A DNA stretch of 64,000 nt from CAYPIE01 sp964410665 (lineage in GTDB: Bacteria; Planctomycetota; Planctomycetia; Gemmatales; Gemmataceae), in assembly GCA_964410665.1 (NCBI GenBank), contig CAYPIE010000024.1, forward strand, positions 1-64,000, written 5' to 3'. Position numbers and translations under genes: made by a program. The notes beneath the pieces were generated by a model. The model was not told where the DNA came from, did no database searches, and was given only the letters and a program-made list of their open reading frames with translations. This document shows positions 1 through 8,480 of the stretch, piece after piece. How positions within the stretch are numbered: the stretch's first letter is position 1; each line of letters starts with the position of its first letter.

Positions 1-417
1 CTCGACCATCAGATGTACAACCACAAGGGGGCCCGCAAGGATCTCACCCCGAAGATGGCCCGGGTCATCCAGGAATCGGCCTGGCAAGTCGTCGCCTCCC
101 ATCCATACACCGGAGTGACCTCCGATGAGCCCGTTCAAATCGTGACCCCGCGTATCGAAGCGGGCGTGGAGGGGAGTAAGTTCCACGCAGAGTTGTTTGC
201 CGCGTTTGGCGGGGGAACCACGCGCGACATGAAGTGGAAGGTACAGTCCGGCGCCCTCCCGGATGGCCTGGCTCTCAGCGCTCATGGTGTTCTCACCGGG
301 GTGCCCGCGCAACCCGGCCAAAGCCGTTTCACCGTCGCGGTGCAGGGAAAAAACGGCAGCACCGCATCGAGGGAATATGAAATCGCCGTACAAAAGGATA
401 CTGCCCCGGAACGATAA
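1..417 (+). CDS. C-terminal part of a protein with a putative Ig (He_PIG-like) domain
   Basis: The reading frame is already open at base 1, so the N-terminus lies outside the window. The visible ~138 residues end in a segment with the pattern of a putative Ig domain (GALPDGLALSAHGVLTGVPA, then a hydrophobic strand ending at EYEIAVQ). Such domains usually sit at the C-terminus of secreted planctomycete proteins. The preceding part (QESAWQVVASHPYTGV) is not recognised; it could be the end of a hydrolase domain. Exported status is inference. The gene stops 100 bases before an IS256 fragment, so the region downstream has been rearranged. Confidence 0.6.
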   Translation, partial: LDHQMYNHKGARKDLTPKMARVIQESAWQVVASHPYTGVTSDEPVQIVTPRIEAGVEGSKFHAELFAAFGGGTTRDMKWKVQSGALPDGLALSAHGVLTGVPAQPGQSRFTVAVQGKNGSTASREYEIAVQKDTAPER

Positions 418-516
418 CGTCTTGATTGTTGCGCAGATTGGTTGGCAGCCCCGGGCCGGTAGGACACTGGTTACCACACCGGACCTACCTGACCCAGGAG
501 ACCACCGACGGAGACT

Positions 517-711
517 GTAGCGAACCCGGCCACGACTGCCCACGAGGCGTCGCCGGCGACCTTGCGGGACGTGATCCGGATCGACGAGGGGCAGATCAAG
601 ACGCACCTGGACCAGGTCGTCCGGGATACCATCGAGCAGACCCTCAACGCCCTCCTCGACGCCGAGGCCGCCGCCCTGTGCGGGGCCAAGCGAAACGCGG
701 GAACCAGACAA
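517..711 (+). pseudogene. N-terminal fragment of an IS256-family transposase
   Basis: The frame around 517-697 reads ATLRDVIRIDEGQIKTHLDQ followed by VVRDTIEQTLNALLDAEA and CGAKR, the typical N-terminus of IS256/mutator-type transposases of planctomycetes. No ATG is seen at the expected start, and the similarity stops after about 60 residues, while the family is about 400 aa. The DDE catalytic domain is absent. It is therefore a dead remnant rather than a mobile copy. No terminal inverted repeats were found around it. Its presence marks the left 2 kb as a place of past insertion and deletion. Confidence 0.65.
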
Positions 712-799
712 TCAGCCTTGGCTACTATGCGAACCCATCCACTTCCTGGATGTGCCTTGATACGAGGGCCGGTTGTTTGGCACCAGCAAACTGAACTTG

Positions 800-1042
800 A
801 TGCCCGATCCAACGGAGAAAGCAGAAGCCGAGAGCTACGACACAGAGAAAAACGACTTGGAATTCTTGCTGGACAAGCTCTGCGACATGTCGAAACGCTT
901 CAATGTCGACTGGACCATTCAGATCGAAGATGCTGAAATCGGGTCGATTGTCGACGGTGTTTGTGATTCCGCTGTGCGGGAAGCTGTCGAGGCGATGGCT
1001 GGTGTGGCGGACGAATTGGGCAAATATGGCGACTTCATGTGA
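800..1042 (+). CDS. small hypothetical acidic protein
   Basis: This is an 80-aa open frame from an ATG at 800; an in-frame TTG at 773 is an alternative start. The protein is acidic and looks helical (DLEFLLDKLCDMSKRFNVDW, then repeated Ala/Val/Glu helices). No signal peptide, membrane segment or known motif is visible. It follows an IS256 fragment and has no obvious operon partner. Codon composition is less GC3-biased than the core genes in this window, which fits an accessory gene. No function can be assigned. Confidence 0.45.
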   Translation: MPDPTEKAEAESYDTEKNDLEFLLDKLCDMSKRFNVDWTIQIEDAEIGSIVDGVCDSAVREAVEAMAGVADELGKYGDFM

Positions 1043-1213
1043 CACCGTCTGGAAGGAGCTACGCGCGAAAGACAGAACGGGCGATTGAACGCGAGCGGCG
1101 GGCCGCGCTGGAATCAAGGTGACTGCTAATCGGCCGCCGCCGCGTTAACCGTGACGTGAGACCCTGCTAATATCCCCCGCGGCCATCCACCACCGCCGCG
1201 AGGGACCACCCCC

Positions 1214-1402
1214 ATGCCCGACTTCCTCCCCGCCTTCGGCTGCACCGAAGGCCCCCTCGGCGTCCCCTGCACCGACGCCCAGGCCTTCGACCTCGATAAG
1301 CTCTGCCGCTCACTCCCCGAGCCGCAACTCAAACGCCTCCACGTCCCCAAACTGCTCGCGACCCACACCGACGGCCCGAAGGAGCGCACCGACGAGTCCT
1401 AG
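1214..1402 (+). CDS. short hypothetical ORF, possibly a gene fragment
   Basis: The 62-aa frame starting with MPDFLPAFGCTEGPLG has very strong C/G preference at third codon positions, as real genes of this genome do, which is the main reason for listing it. It ends abruptly at a TAG and shows no recognised domain. It could be the N-terminal remnant of a longer gene. The opposite strand also carries an open frame (1126-1389), which I regard as its shadow. Confidence 0.3.
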   Translation: MPDFLPAFGCTEGPLGVPCTDAQAFDLDKLCRSLPEPQLKRLHVPKLLATHTDGPKERTDES

Positions 1403-1488
1403 ATCACGACCGAGGACCCGACCGCGCCGGCGACGTCGTCAGCCTTCTCGGCTGGATCTCGAGCTGGGGCTGCTCCAGCCGGGGGTGA

Positions 1489-2052
1489 TCACCTTGGGGA
1501 CGGATACAAGTCGAGGTTCACGTTCTCGCCCCCATCGCGGGTAATCAATGCTTTGAGCTCTTCCGTGGCAATGTCCTCACGCAGTTCCCTGATAAGGCCG
1601 CTGCACATGAGCACGTCGGTAACCCCGTTTTGGAACAGCAGTTCTGGCATCGGTCCGTCCGGGCTGAATACAGGGTCTTCGGGTTTGGTCCAGGGAACCG
1701 CCTTGGCTGCCAGGGCGACCATGATCGTTTTGTCACAGCCGTCGGGGATCTCGTCGCGGGAAACGAGCATCCCCTTCTCAAAAAGTGTCCCGTCGCCGAG
1801 GAAGACTTGAAAGTGGGTGTCGGGACCGCCCTTAGGATTCAGCCCCCGGATACCATAAATCCCGAGCATGCATCGAAGAAGCTTTTTATTGTGCTCACTG
1901 TCCCAGGGCTCATCCAGCTTGAACTGGCGATATAGGGATTCTCCCTCAATGTGGGGTAGCAGAGCGACCCGCCAGGACAACAACGGCTTGCCCGAAGGGT
2001 CGACGATGGTTCCCGGTGGGAAGCACCTCTGCCTGTCGTGGAAGCTATGCAT
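1489..2052 (-). CDS. DUF1559 (SBP_bac_10) domain protein, N-terminus unusual or truncated
   Basis: The sequence MHSFHDRQRCFPPGTIVDPS, then a LLSWRVALLPHIEG segment and a LYRQFKLDEPWDSEHNKKLL segment, is the hallmark of DUF1559 proteins, a family expanded in planctomycetes. Most members begin with a type IV pilin-like prepilin leader and one transmembrane helix. Here the frame stays open upstream of 2052 (about 50 more codons, including QLKQIGLA just before the first Met, and a short Cys-containing stretch LVSTCGGCS that could be lipoprotein-like), but I find no ATG, GTG or TTG that would give a normal leader. Either the gene is 5' truncated or it uses a rare start. The C-terminal part (FLGDGTLFEKGM, ending in a Leu/Tyr/Pro-rich tail) is intact. 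Confidence 0.7.
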   Translation of the reverse strand: MHSFHDRQRCFPPGTIVDPSGKPLLSWRVALLPHIEGESLYRQFKLDEPWDSEHNKKLLRCMLGIYGIRGLNPKGGPDTHFQVFLGDGTLFEKGMLVSRDEIPDGCDKTIMVALAAKAVPWTKPEDPVFSPDGPMPELLFQNGVTDVLMCSGLIRELREDIATEELKALITRDGGENVNLDLYPSPR

Positions 2053-2639
2053 CGCTAGACCGATTTGCTTGAGCTGATTGATAACTATGCTGCGTTCTCG
2101 ATTAAGCGAACAACCACCGCATGTAGAGACCAGATCAGTAATCAGAACGCATAAGGTTGTTATGCGGGATACTTTTATTGGATCGATCCTGAAGAACGAG
2201 ATTCGAACATCTCGTGTGTGTCTGCCGGTGTCACCAATGAATGTATGGTCACGCCCTCGAAGAGGCAGGGAGACTCAACCGGCGACAGAGCAACAAATAC
2301 TCATCTTCGGTACTGAACTGGATGAGCAGCGGCTCCAGCTAGGGCATCTGCTGCGGTTCACTCAACAAACCGACACGTCAAGGGCAACGGAAGCGTATCG
2401 CTCTACCAACTGGCTGGTAGGCCGCACACACTAGACAACAAAAAAATTGTCTTGAATGAAACCCATACTTAGGCAAGACTAAATATATAATTTTACCTAG
2501 CCTAATCTTTGGCCGTCTGCTGGAGCATGCGGGGGAGCTCGGCCAGTTGACAGCCGTAAGGCATACTCGCCTTCGTGTCTTATTAATTGACATTTATCCA
2601 TTTCTCATCGATTCGCGTAGTTTGATAGAGGATTGAGAT
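2053..2639. other. 587-base stretch without a convincing gene; AT-rich inverted repeats
   Basis: The part up to about 2200 is the open 5' extension of the DUF1559 frame on the minus strand. Between 2430 and 2510 the composition turns strikingly AT-rich for this genome. That part contains an inverted repeat AGACAA (2433-2438) / TTGTCT (2447-2452), and further on a longer imperfect palindrome with outer arms TTAGGC / GCCTAA around an almost pure A/T core. It could hold a promoter or operator for the gene at 2640. No RNA gene was identified. Confidence 0.4.
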
Positions 2640-2912
2640 ATGCGTCCTACCGCCGCCGAGAAAAAGCGACAACTTCTCGAGCATCTGCAAGTGCCGGGTA
2701 CGAGCTTCGGAGAAGCATGTGCTGCAGTGGGCCGGACGACCTTCGCCGCTTTCGCTTGGCGCCGTAAGGACCCGGAGTTCGACTTGGCGGTAAAAGAGCT
2801 GATGAAAAAGAATGCCGCCTACCGCCAGCAGCAAGAGAGCGAGCGGCGAAAAAAGCGCCTTGAGCGTTGGCGTGAACTCGTCCGGCATTGGTCGGAAGAA
2901 ATGGCTGTCTAA
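2640..2912 (+). CDS. small basic hypothetical protein of the integrative element
   Basis: The 90-aa protein begins MRPTAAEKKRQLLEHLQVPG. Its first half (GTSFGEACAAVGRTTFAAFA) looks like a helix-turn-helix of the kind seen in terminase small subunits and transposase-associated proteins. The second half is a Lys/Arg/Glu-rich helix likely to form a coiled coil. The gene is the first plus-strand gene after an AT-rich region and probably belongs to the integrative element that ends at 10522. DNA binding is inferred only from the helix pattern and charge. Confidence 0.5.
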   Translation: MRPTAAEKKRQLLEHLQVPGTSFGEACAAVGRTTFAAFAWRRKDPEFDLAVKELMKKNAAYRQQQESERRKKRLERWRELVRHWSEEMAV

Positions 2913-3023
2913 CTGTGCCGCCGGACCCCGGTTTGGCGGTCACTCGGAATGGTGGCAGTCTCGTGGACCAGTGCGACCGGTTTCCGTTTGACGCTTTCTC
3001 ACGATCTAATCCAATGATGGTTC

Positions 3024-3641
3024 CTAAGAGTAGGGCTGTATGCTGTCGCGGACGCTGTACCAACACTCGTAGATGGACTTGATGTGTTTGTTGGAGTATT
3101 CGGCAAGGGCTTCCTGAAATCCCCCACTCCCAGCGGGAGCGCCGAAGGCCTCGAACGCCATTTCGGTATTGACCACGCATCGTTGAAGAAGGATTCTCAA
3201 ACCGTCCTCCTGCGTTTTTTCCCGGGTATCAGAGAGGTATTTATAGGCGACTTCCATCGTCATCCTCCGGCGAAGTGGCACTGGCGGGTAAGACTGAGTA
3301 CTGAGCGCTTTCCTTGAAAAATGAGGATCGCCGAACAGGCGGAATAGGGTGTTGACGGCGATAGCAAAAAAGGCTTGCCCATCATCAGGCGACCAGGGTT
3401 TTTCGGACCATGGTGGAGGGGTCGTCTGGTTTGCCTGCACGGTGTTTTGTGCCGAAAAGCAGCGAGATACCACAGACCTTCTGTCTGTGTCGGCCTCTAT
3501 CGCCTGACGTTCCAATCTCCCGCGATTCTGGCCAGACCAACCGAGCTCGGCGATAAATCTCTCACCGGTGATCGAATTGAGGGAATCGACGTGCCCTCGT
3601 GTGATGTGTGCGATCTCGTGCCCGATTAAGAAAAGGAGAGC
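3024..3641 (-). pseudogene. HEIAH zinc-metallopeptidase remnant (N-terminus broken)
   Basis: Read on the minus strand from 3641, the frame gives ALLFLIGHEIAHITRGHVDS and, about 45 residues later, RQAIEADTDRRSV. That is an HExxH zinc site followed by an E..AD element, as in gluzincin-type peptidases related to M48 and ImmA/IrrE. The rest (DDGQAFFAIAVNTLFRLFGD, then a Tyr/Pro-rich segment) reads as coherent protein to the stop at 3024. Upstream, the same frame is blocked by TAG at 3642-3644 and again at 3669-3671, with plausible coding sequence between and beyond them (NVKVSVHLE, PQALGLAE). No ATG, GTG or TTG lies between 3641 and the HEIAH. The simplest reading is a decayed gene. A TTG at 3515 would give only the part after the active site. 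Confidence 0.55.
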
Positions 3642-3841
3642 CTACTCGGCGAGGCCGAGTGCTTGAGGCTATTCCAGATGCACTGACACCTTGACGTTTT
3701 TTCGATTAATGTATAGACTTGTTCAGATAAGCGCCCATCAGGTTGCAAACTGGTGAACCGAGTGGCCAAGGCCATCGCGAGGTTTTTTCGTCTTTTCCTT
3801 CGCGGTGGCCTTGGCTGACCTGTCATGAAAAAGGCGAACTC

Positions 3842-4684
3842 ATGTCGGACACCCATGCGGATACCAGTCTGTTGGACCAAGCTCGAAACATATTCACCCT
3901 CGGTTGGGATCTTGCCCTTCTCTTCCGTGAACAACGCCAACAATCGCCAAGTAACTCGGCCGATCTGGATCGAGGAAGGGCCATCCTTAAGGAACTCAAT
4001 GCCGACCTCGTCGCGATGAAGGGGGTGATTCAATCGCCTCCTCCGGGGTTCAGGGTTGTCGCTGAAGCACTCCGTAAGCTGGGCGAAGTCGTTCGGCGTA
4101 TCTGGAAATACCTCGGATCGGCCGAAGGTCGGAGCTGGCAGAACCATCTTGATTCATTCCCAGAGCTATCTACAGCCGCCGAACAAGGCCTCGCTGCAAC
4201 GAAGGAACTCGAAGCTTCCCGCAAAGATGACGACCCCCTCAGCTTCCTCGACGAACCGCCGACGGAATCCGAGAAAACTATCGCCTTCGCACACGAGAAT
4301 GTCCCGCCGGAAGCCACCGACGGTCGGCCAAGCGAGAAACCCTCCTCGACCACCCGAACCCCCAAGGAACCCAAGCGGAGTCATGAGAAGGGCGACGTCT
4401 TTACGAAGTTGATCGCTGCTTTAACGCACCACCACCAGTACAGCCGAGGCAGTGTTCTCAACCAACAACCCATCGCGAACAACCGCCTCGCCAGGATTGC
4501 GGGGGTCTCTCCGGCCACCGCATCGGACTTCTTCAAAAAGAAGTTTAAGAGCCACGCCTGTTATAGAACAGTGTGTCTGGACAAGGACTCGCTGCTCGCA
4601 TCGCTTAAGCTTCTGAACCAAGAATATGCTCCATATCATCTCTTCGGCCAGCATCCCCCCGGCGAATCAGAGCCCGATGATTAG
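3842..4684 (+). CDS. hypothetical protein with C-terminal HTH-like domain
   Basis: This 280-aa protein starts at the ATG at 3842 (MSDTHADTSLLDQARNIFTL); the upstream in-frame extension lacks coding character. The N-terminal 110 residues look helical. The middle (about 125-190) is a Ser/Thr/Pro/Glu/Lys-rich, probably disordered linker. The C-terminal part has a helix-turn-helix-like pattern (NNRLARIAGVSPATASDFFK, then FKSHACYRTVCLDKDSL). It lies just upstream of the GTTCGG repeat region and the HTH/primase genes, so a role in replication initiation or control of the element is plausible. This is context only; no family was recognised. Confidence 0.6.
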   Translation: MSDTHADTSLLDQARNIFTLGWDLALLFREQRQQSPSNSADLDRGRAILKELNADLVAMKGVIQSPPPGFRVVAEALRKLGEVVRRIWKYLGSAEGRSWQNHLDSFPELSTAAEQGLAATKELEASRKDDDPLSFLDEPPTESEKTIAFAHENVPPEATDGRPSEKPSSTTRTPKEPKRSHEKGDVFTKLIAALTHHHQYSRGSVLNQQPIANNRLARIAGVSPATASDFFKKKFKSHACYRTVCLDKDSLLASLKLLNQEYAPYHLFGQHPPGESEPDD

Positions 4685-4726
4685 GCCCTCCGGCCGGAAG
4701 GTTCCGTCTCAAAGCTGAGCACTAGT

Positions 4727-4885
4727 GTTCGGAGTTCGAAATTCGATCGTTCGGTGGTTTTTCCCGAACGCTCCGAGATTTTTTCCTCTGCACTTTTCCC
4801 GGCAATTTCCCGCGATTCTGGGCAAGACTCGCAGTGTTCGGTGACCGAACGCCGAACGCTGGACCAACGATCATGGGGACCGAAC
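4727..4885. repeat. cluster of GTTCGG/CCGAAC half-sites (iteron- or operator-like)
   Basis: The hexamer GTTCGG or its complement CCGAAC occurs seven times in about 160 bases: 4727, 4749, 4764, 4836, 4845, 4852 and 4880. The copies at 4836-4850 form a perfect 7-bp-arm palindrome, GTTCGGT G ACCGAAC. A T-rich run (about 4779-4798) lies in the middle. The region falls between the HTH-like gene ending at 4684 and the excisionase-like gene at 4917, directly ahead of the primase-helicase. It is a good candidate for a replication origin with iterons, or a multi-site operator. Function is inferred from arrangement only. Confidence 0.6.
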
Positions 4886-4916
4886 ATCTCGGGTCCCGAC
4901 TTGTTGGAACCAGATC

Positions 4917-5147
4917 ATGGATCGAAACACGTTCTCATCTTCGTTGGCATTACGGCCGCGCGAGGCTGCAGCCGCCCTCGGCATCAGCCCTCGACTGTTA
5001 TGGACCTTGACCAAGAAAGGCCAGGTCCCGTGTCTCCGGCTCGGGTCAGGGAAACGGCAGGTGGTGCTGTATCCCGTCGCCGAGCTTCAATCCTGGCTCT
5101 CCCGTCAAGCCGCAAAGGAAGGAGATGGCCAGAATGACACCCCTTGA
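4917..5147 (+). CDS. excisionase / AlpA-like helix-turn-helix protein
   Basis: The 76-aa protein has the compact winged-HTH layout of the HTH_17/excisionase family: LRPREAAAALGISPRLLWTL as the helix-turn-helix, then KGQVPCLRLGSGKRQVVLYP as the wing, then a short helix (AELQSWLSRQ). Such proteins bind attachment-site or promoter DNA to control excision or transcription of mobile elements. The gene ends 13 bases inside the next gene (primase-helicase), so the two are likely co-transcribed and translationally coupled. The GTTCGG repeat cluster just upstream is an obvious candidate binding region, but this is untested. Confidence 0.75.
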   Translation: MDRNTFSSSLALRPREAAAALGISPRLLWTLTKKGQVPCLRLGSGKRQVVLYPVAELQSWLSRQAAKEGDGQNDTP

Positions 5148-7557
5148 CAAAGTCCTGGAACGCTTGCCCGATGCACGAAGACGTGGTGATGGCTGGTCTG
5201 CTCGGTGTCCGGCTCACTCCGACCAAAACCCAAGCTTGAGCGTCTCCGAAGGCGAAAACGGCCGTGCCCTGGTCCACTGCTTTGCGGGCTGCAAGCCTGA
5301 AGACATTTGCACGGCGATGAGACTTACCCTCGCCGACCTGATGCCCGATCAAAGCACCGGATTGGTTCCTCAGCAGAGCAAGCCATTAACACGCAAGTCC
5401 CGAAGCATCGCCAAGACCTTCCAATCGTCCGACGAGGCGGTCACCGAGCTAGAGCGAAAACTCGGTCCTTGCACTAAGCGGTGGGTTTACCAGGATGACA
5501 ACGGGAACTCGGTCGGTATGGTGCTTCGCTGGGATTCCGACCACGGCCAGAAGACGATCCGGCCCATCGCTCGTGTTGGCGATCGCTGGATGATCAGGGC
5601 CATGGAAAAGCTGCGTCCCCTTTATCGGCTTCCGGATCTCGCGAAAGCTGATCTTGTTTTGGTAGTCGAAGGCGAGAAATGCGTCGACGCTGCTTACTCG
5701 CTCGGGTTCACAGCGACCACTTCTGCAGGGGGAAGCCCGGCCGCACAAGCAGCCGACTGGCAACCTTTAGCTGGGAAGACGGTCTGGATCCTGCCCGATC
5801 ACGATGAACCTGGGCAAAAGTATGCCCAGACGGTCACAGAACTATTATCTCGGCTTTCACCCCGCCCGACGATCAAGATCCTCGACCTCCCTGAATTGTC
5901 TAAAGGCGATGACCTCGTGGAGTGGATCGATGCCCACGGCGGCCTAGCTGACCCCGACGAGATGCGGCGTAAGATCGAAGCCTTGGCTCAAACAGCTGAA
6001 CCGTTGGAGTCTGAAGACACTGAGGATCTGGCTTATCGCCCATTTCCGGTCGCTGCGTTACCCCAGCCGGTGCGAGGATTTGTGGAGGCCGGGGCAAAGG
6101 CAATTGGTTGTGACCCGTCCTATTTGGCGTTGCCCTTGCTCATAGCCTGTGCAGCGGCCGTCGGAAACACGCGGCGTCTTGAACTGAAACGCGGGTGGGA
6201 AGCCCCACCCATCTTGTGGGGGGCCATCTTGGGTGACAGCGGCACGGCCAAGAGCCCCGCCTTCCGGCTGGCGATGCACGCCGTGCTCGAACGCCAGCGC
6301 AAGGCAATGGAGCACCACACCGAGGAACTGAGGCAACACGAACGGAATGTAACCCAGTACGAAAAAGCCTACGCGAGATGGAAGAAACAGGGCAAGAACA
6401 CGCTCGAGCCCCCACCCGTGAAGCCGGATAAACCTCAGGCCGACCGATTCCACGTCCAAGACACGACCGTGGAAGCTCTGGCCCCGATCCTCCTCACGAA
6501 TCCCCGCGGGCTGCTGTTGGCCTGCGATGAGTTAGCCGGGTGGTTCGGATCATTCGATCGTTACACTAGTAAGAGCCGGGTCGGGAAGGATGGGGCCAAC
6601 TGGCTGTCGATGTTCAACGCCGAGAGCGTCATGGTGGATCGAAAGTCGGGTGATGCTCGCACCATTTACGTCCCCCGAGCTGCGGTGTGTGTATGTGGGG
6701 GTATCCAGCCGGCCGTGTTCCGACGTGCCCTGGGAAGCGAGTATCGCGAATCGGGGCTGGCAGCCCGCCTGCTGCTGGCCTATCCGCCCCGCATCCCGAA
6801 ACAATGGACCGACGACGATATTGACCCTGGTTTGCAGGACAAGCTGACCCAACTGTTTGATAAGCTCTACGACCTACAACCGACCGTTGGAGACGACGGA
6901 GAGTTCTGCCCGGGGCTGATCCGCCTGGAACCCGAGGCAAAACAGGCCTGGATAACCTACTTCAACGCCCACGCGGTCGAGCAGGCCGCCCTTGCCGGCG
7001 ATTTGGCAGCAGCCTGGTCGAAATTGGAAGAGTACGCGGCCAGACTAGCCCTCGTAGTGCACTGCGTCCGCGTTGCGGCCGGGGCCCCGGATCTGGAACA
7101 GCCTGACATCCTCGACTTGGCGAGCATGAACGCCGGGATCACCCTGGTGGAGTGGTTCAAGCATGAAGCCCGCCGAGTGTACACCATGCTCGCCGAGTCC
7201 GATGCCGAACACGGCATGCGTCGGCTCGAAGACTGGATCCGATCCCGGGGCGGGAAGGTGACAGCCCGCCAAGTGCGACAAGGGTGTCGCTGGCTGAAGG
7301 ATCCCGGTATGGCGGAAGCAGCCCTCGACGAACTGGTCAAGGCTGGCCGGGGAACCTGGGAGGACTTCAGGACGACTACGAACGGGGGCCGGCCAGTCCG
7401 GGAGTTCGCCCTCTTCCCACTGTCTACAGTCTACGAAACTTCAGCAAAGCCGAATGGGACCGGAGGTTTCGTAGACGTTGACAGCGTAGACGCCCGCAGA
7501 CCTGCGACCCAAACTCCCGGGCCCAATCTTGAGGCCGGGGAAGGGGGTGGCCTGTGA
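5134..7557 (+). CDS. primase-helicase of mobile element (CHC2 zinc finger, TOPRIM, DUF3987)
   Basis: This 807-aa protein probably primes and unwinds DNA for replication of the element. The N-terminus carries a zinc-binding CHC2-like module (C25-x2-H28 and C49-x3-C53). A TOPRIM-like region follows, with VVEGEKCVDAA and later ILPDHDEPG. The C-terminal half matches the DUF3987 helicase-like family, with a Walker A variant GDSGTAKS at residues 367-374 and an acidic LLLACDELAGW segment. I chose the ATG at 5134, which has GGAG nine bases upstream; the ATG at 5125 sits directly on that ribosome site. The stop overlaps the GTG of the next gene (GTGA), so the methyltransferase is translationally coupled. 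Multi-domain primases like this are typical of phage satellites and integrative elements. Confidence 0.8.
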   Translation: MTPLDKVLERLPDARRRGDGWSARCPAHSDQNPSLSVSEGENGRALVHCFAGCKPEDICTAMRLTLADLMPDQSTGLVPQQSKPLTRKSRSIAKTFQSSDEAVTELERKLGPCTKRWVYQDDNGNSVGMVLRWDSDHGQKTIRPIARVGDRWMIRAMEKLRPLYRLPDLAKADLVLVVEGEKCVDAAYSLGFTATTSAGGSPAAQAADWQPLAGKTVWILPDHDEPGQKYAQTVTELLSRLSPRPTIKILDLPELSKGDDLVEWIDAHGGLADPDEMRRKIEALAQTAEPLESEDTEDLAYRPFPVAALPQPVRGFVEAGAKAIGCDPSYLALPLLIACAAAVGNTRRLELKRGWEAPPILWGAILGDSGTAKSPAFRLAMHAVLERQRKAMEHHTEELRQHERNVTQYEKAYARWKKQGKNTLEPPPVKPDKPQADRFHVQDTTVEALAPILLTNPRGLLLACDELAGWFGSFDRYTSKSRVGKDGANWLSMFNAESVMVDRKSGDARTIYVPRAAVCVCGGIQPAVFRRALGSEYRESGLAARLLLAYPPRIPKQWTDDDIDPGLQDKLTQLFDKLYDLQPTVGDDGEFCPGLIRLEPEAKQAWITYFNAHAVEQAALAGDLAAAWSKLEEYAARLALVVHCVRVAAGAPDLEQPDILDLASMNAGITLVEWFKHEARRVYTMLAESDAEHGMRRLEDWIRSRGGKVTARQVRQGCRWLKDPGMAEAALDELVKAGRGTWEDFRTTTNGGRPVREFALFPLSTVYETSAKPNGTGGFVDVDSVDARRPATQTPGPNLEAGEGGGL

Positions 7558-8450
7558 GCGCACTCCTCCCTCAGCCGCACTACACAAATGCGCTAGAGCC
7601 GCCGCTAAAATGGCACGGTGGCAAGTACTACCTTGCCAAGTGGATCATCTCGAAGATGCCCCGGCACCTGACCTACTGCGAGCCGTTTGCCGGAGGCCTG
7701 CAGGTACTGCTGCACCGCACGCTCCCAGAAGTTCGGTCGAATGACTGCAACTCGCCGGGCCAAAGCCACGCGGACCGGCGGGGCGTCGCCGAGGTGGTCA
7801 ACGACATCTACGGCCTCCTGACCAACTTCTGGGAGGTGCTGGCTAACCTGGACTTATTCGACGAGTTCGTCCGACGCGTCACATCGACGCCGTTCTCCCA
7901 GCCACGGTCGCAGCAGGCGACCGCCGGCCTCGACGACCCCAACCCGGTGGTCAGGGCGGTGAACTTCTTCGTCTGGTGCCGCCAGTCCCGTTCAGGCCAG
8001 TGCAAGGAGTTCGCCACGCTGACCAAGAACCGCACCCGCGGCGGCCGCAACGAGCAGGCCAACGCGTATTTGAATGCGGTTGACGGGCTGTACGCCGTAC
8101 ACGAGCGTCTACGCGGGGTGGTGGTCCTGAACCAGGACGCAATCAAGACGATCCGCCAGCTGGATGCCCCGGACACGCTATTCTACCTAGACCCGCCTTA
8201 TGGGCTGGAGACCCGCACGACCCCAGAGGTCTACGAGTACGAGATGACTGTCGCCCAGCACGAGGAGCTTCTCCAGGCGATCAAGGACGTTCAAGGCAAG
8301 GTCATGCTCAGTGGCTATCGCAACGAACTGTATGACACCGAGTTGGCCGGCTGGGTGAGGCACGATAAGGAAATCGACAACAAGGTCGCCGGCGGACCAA
8401 CCAAGCGCAGAATGATCGAAAGCTTGTGGTGCAACTTCCCGTCGAGTTAG
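7554..8450 (+). CDS. D12-class DNA adenine N6-methyltransferase (Dam-like)
   Basis: The 298-aa protein would transfer a methyl group from S-adenosylmethionine to adenine in DNA. It has the class D12 arrangement: a KWHGGK start motif near residue 19, the SAM-binding CEPFAGG motif, and the catalytic DPPY motif inside LFYLDPPYG. An Asp/Asn-rich insertion (RSNDCNSPGQSHADRRGV) precedes the usual VVNDI element and makes this copy slightly unusual. No restriction endonuclease gene lies next to it, so it is probably an orphan methylase protecting or regulating the element. The GTG start overlaps the primase stop by four bases. Confidence 0.85.
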   Translation: MSALLPQPHYTNALEPPLKWHGGKYYLAKWIISKMPRHLTYCEPFAGGLQVLLHRTLPEVRSNDCNSPGQSHADRRGVAEVVNDIYGLLTNFWEVLANLDLFDEFVRRVTSTPFSQPRSQQATAGLDDPNPVVRAVNFFVWCRQSRSGQCKEFATLTKNRTRGGRNEQANAYLNAVDGLYAVHERLRGVVVLNQDAIKTIRQLDAPDTLFYLDPPYGLETRTTPEVYEYEMTVAQHEELLQAIKDVQGKVMLSGYRNELYDTELAGWVRHDKEIDNKVAGGPTKRRMIESLWCNFPSS

Positions 8451-8480
8451 AGCCACAGGCCTGCCCACGATCGGCAACAC

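Noticed and set aside
1126..1389. Minus-strand 87-codon frame
   Set aside because: Antisense to a frame with much stronger third-position GC bias at 1214-1402.
2355..2425. tRNA-like sequence on the minus strand (CAGTTGGTAGAGCG D-arm-like stretch)
   Set aside because: The D-arm-like part is convincing by eye, but the anticodon stem leaves a 16-base loop, the T-loop is nine bases and the acceptor strands do not pair. At most a decayed fragment.
3626..4147. Minus-strand 173-codon frame
   Set aside because: Mostly antisense to the gene at 3842; its last part overlaps the metallopeptidase remnant region in a different frame and has no motif of its own.
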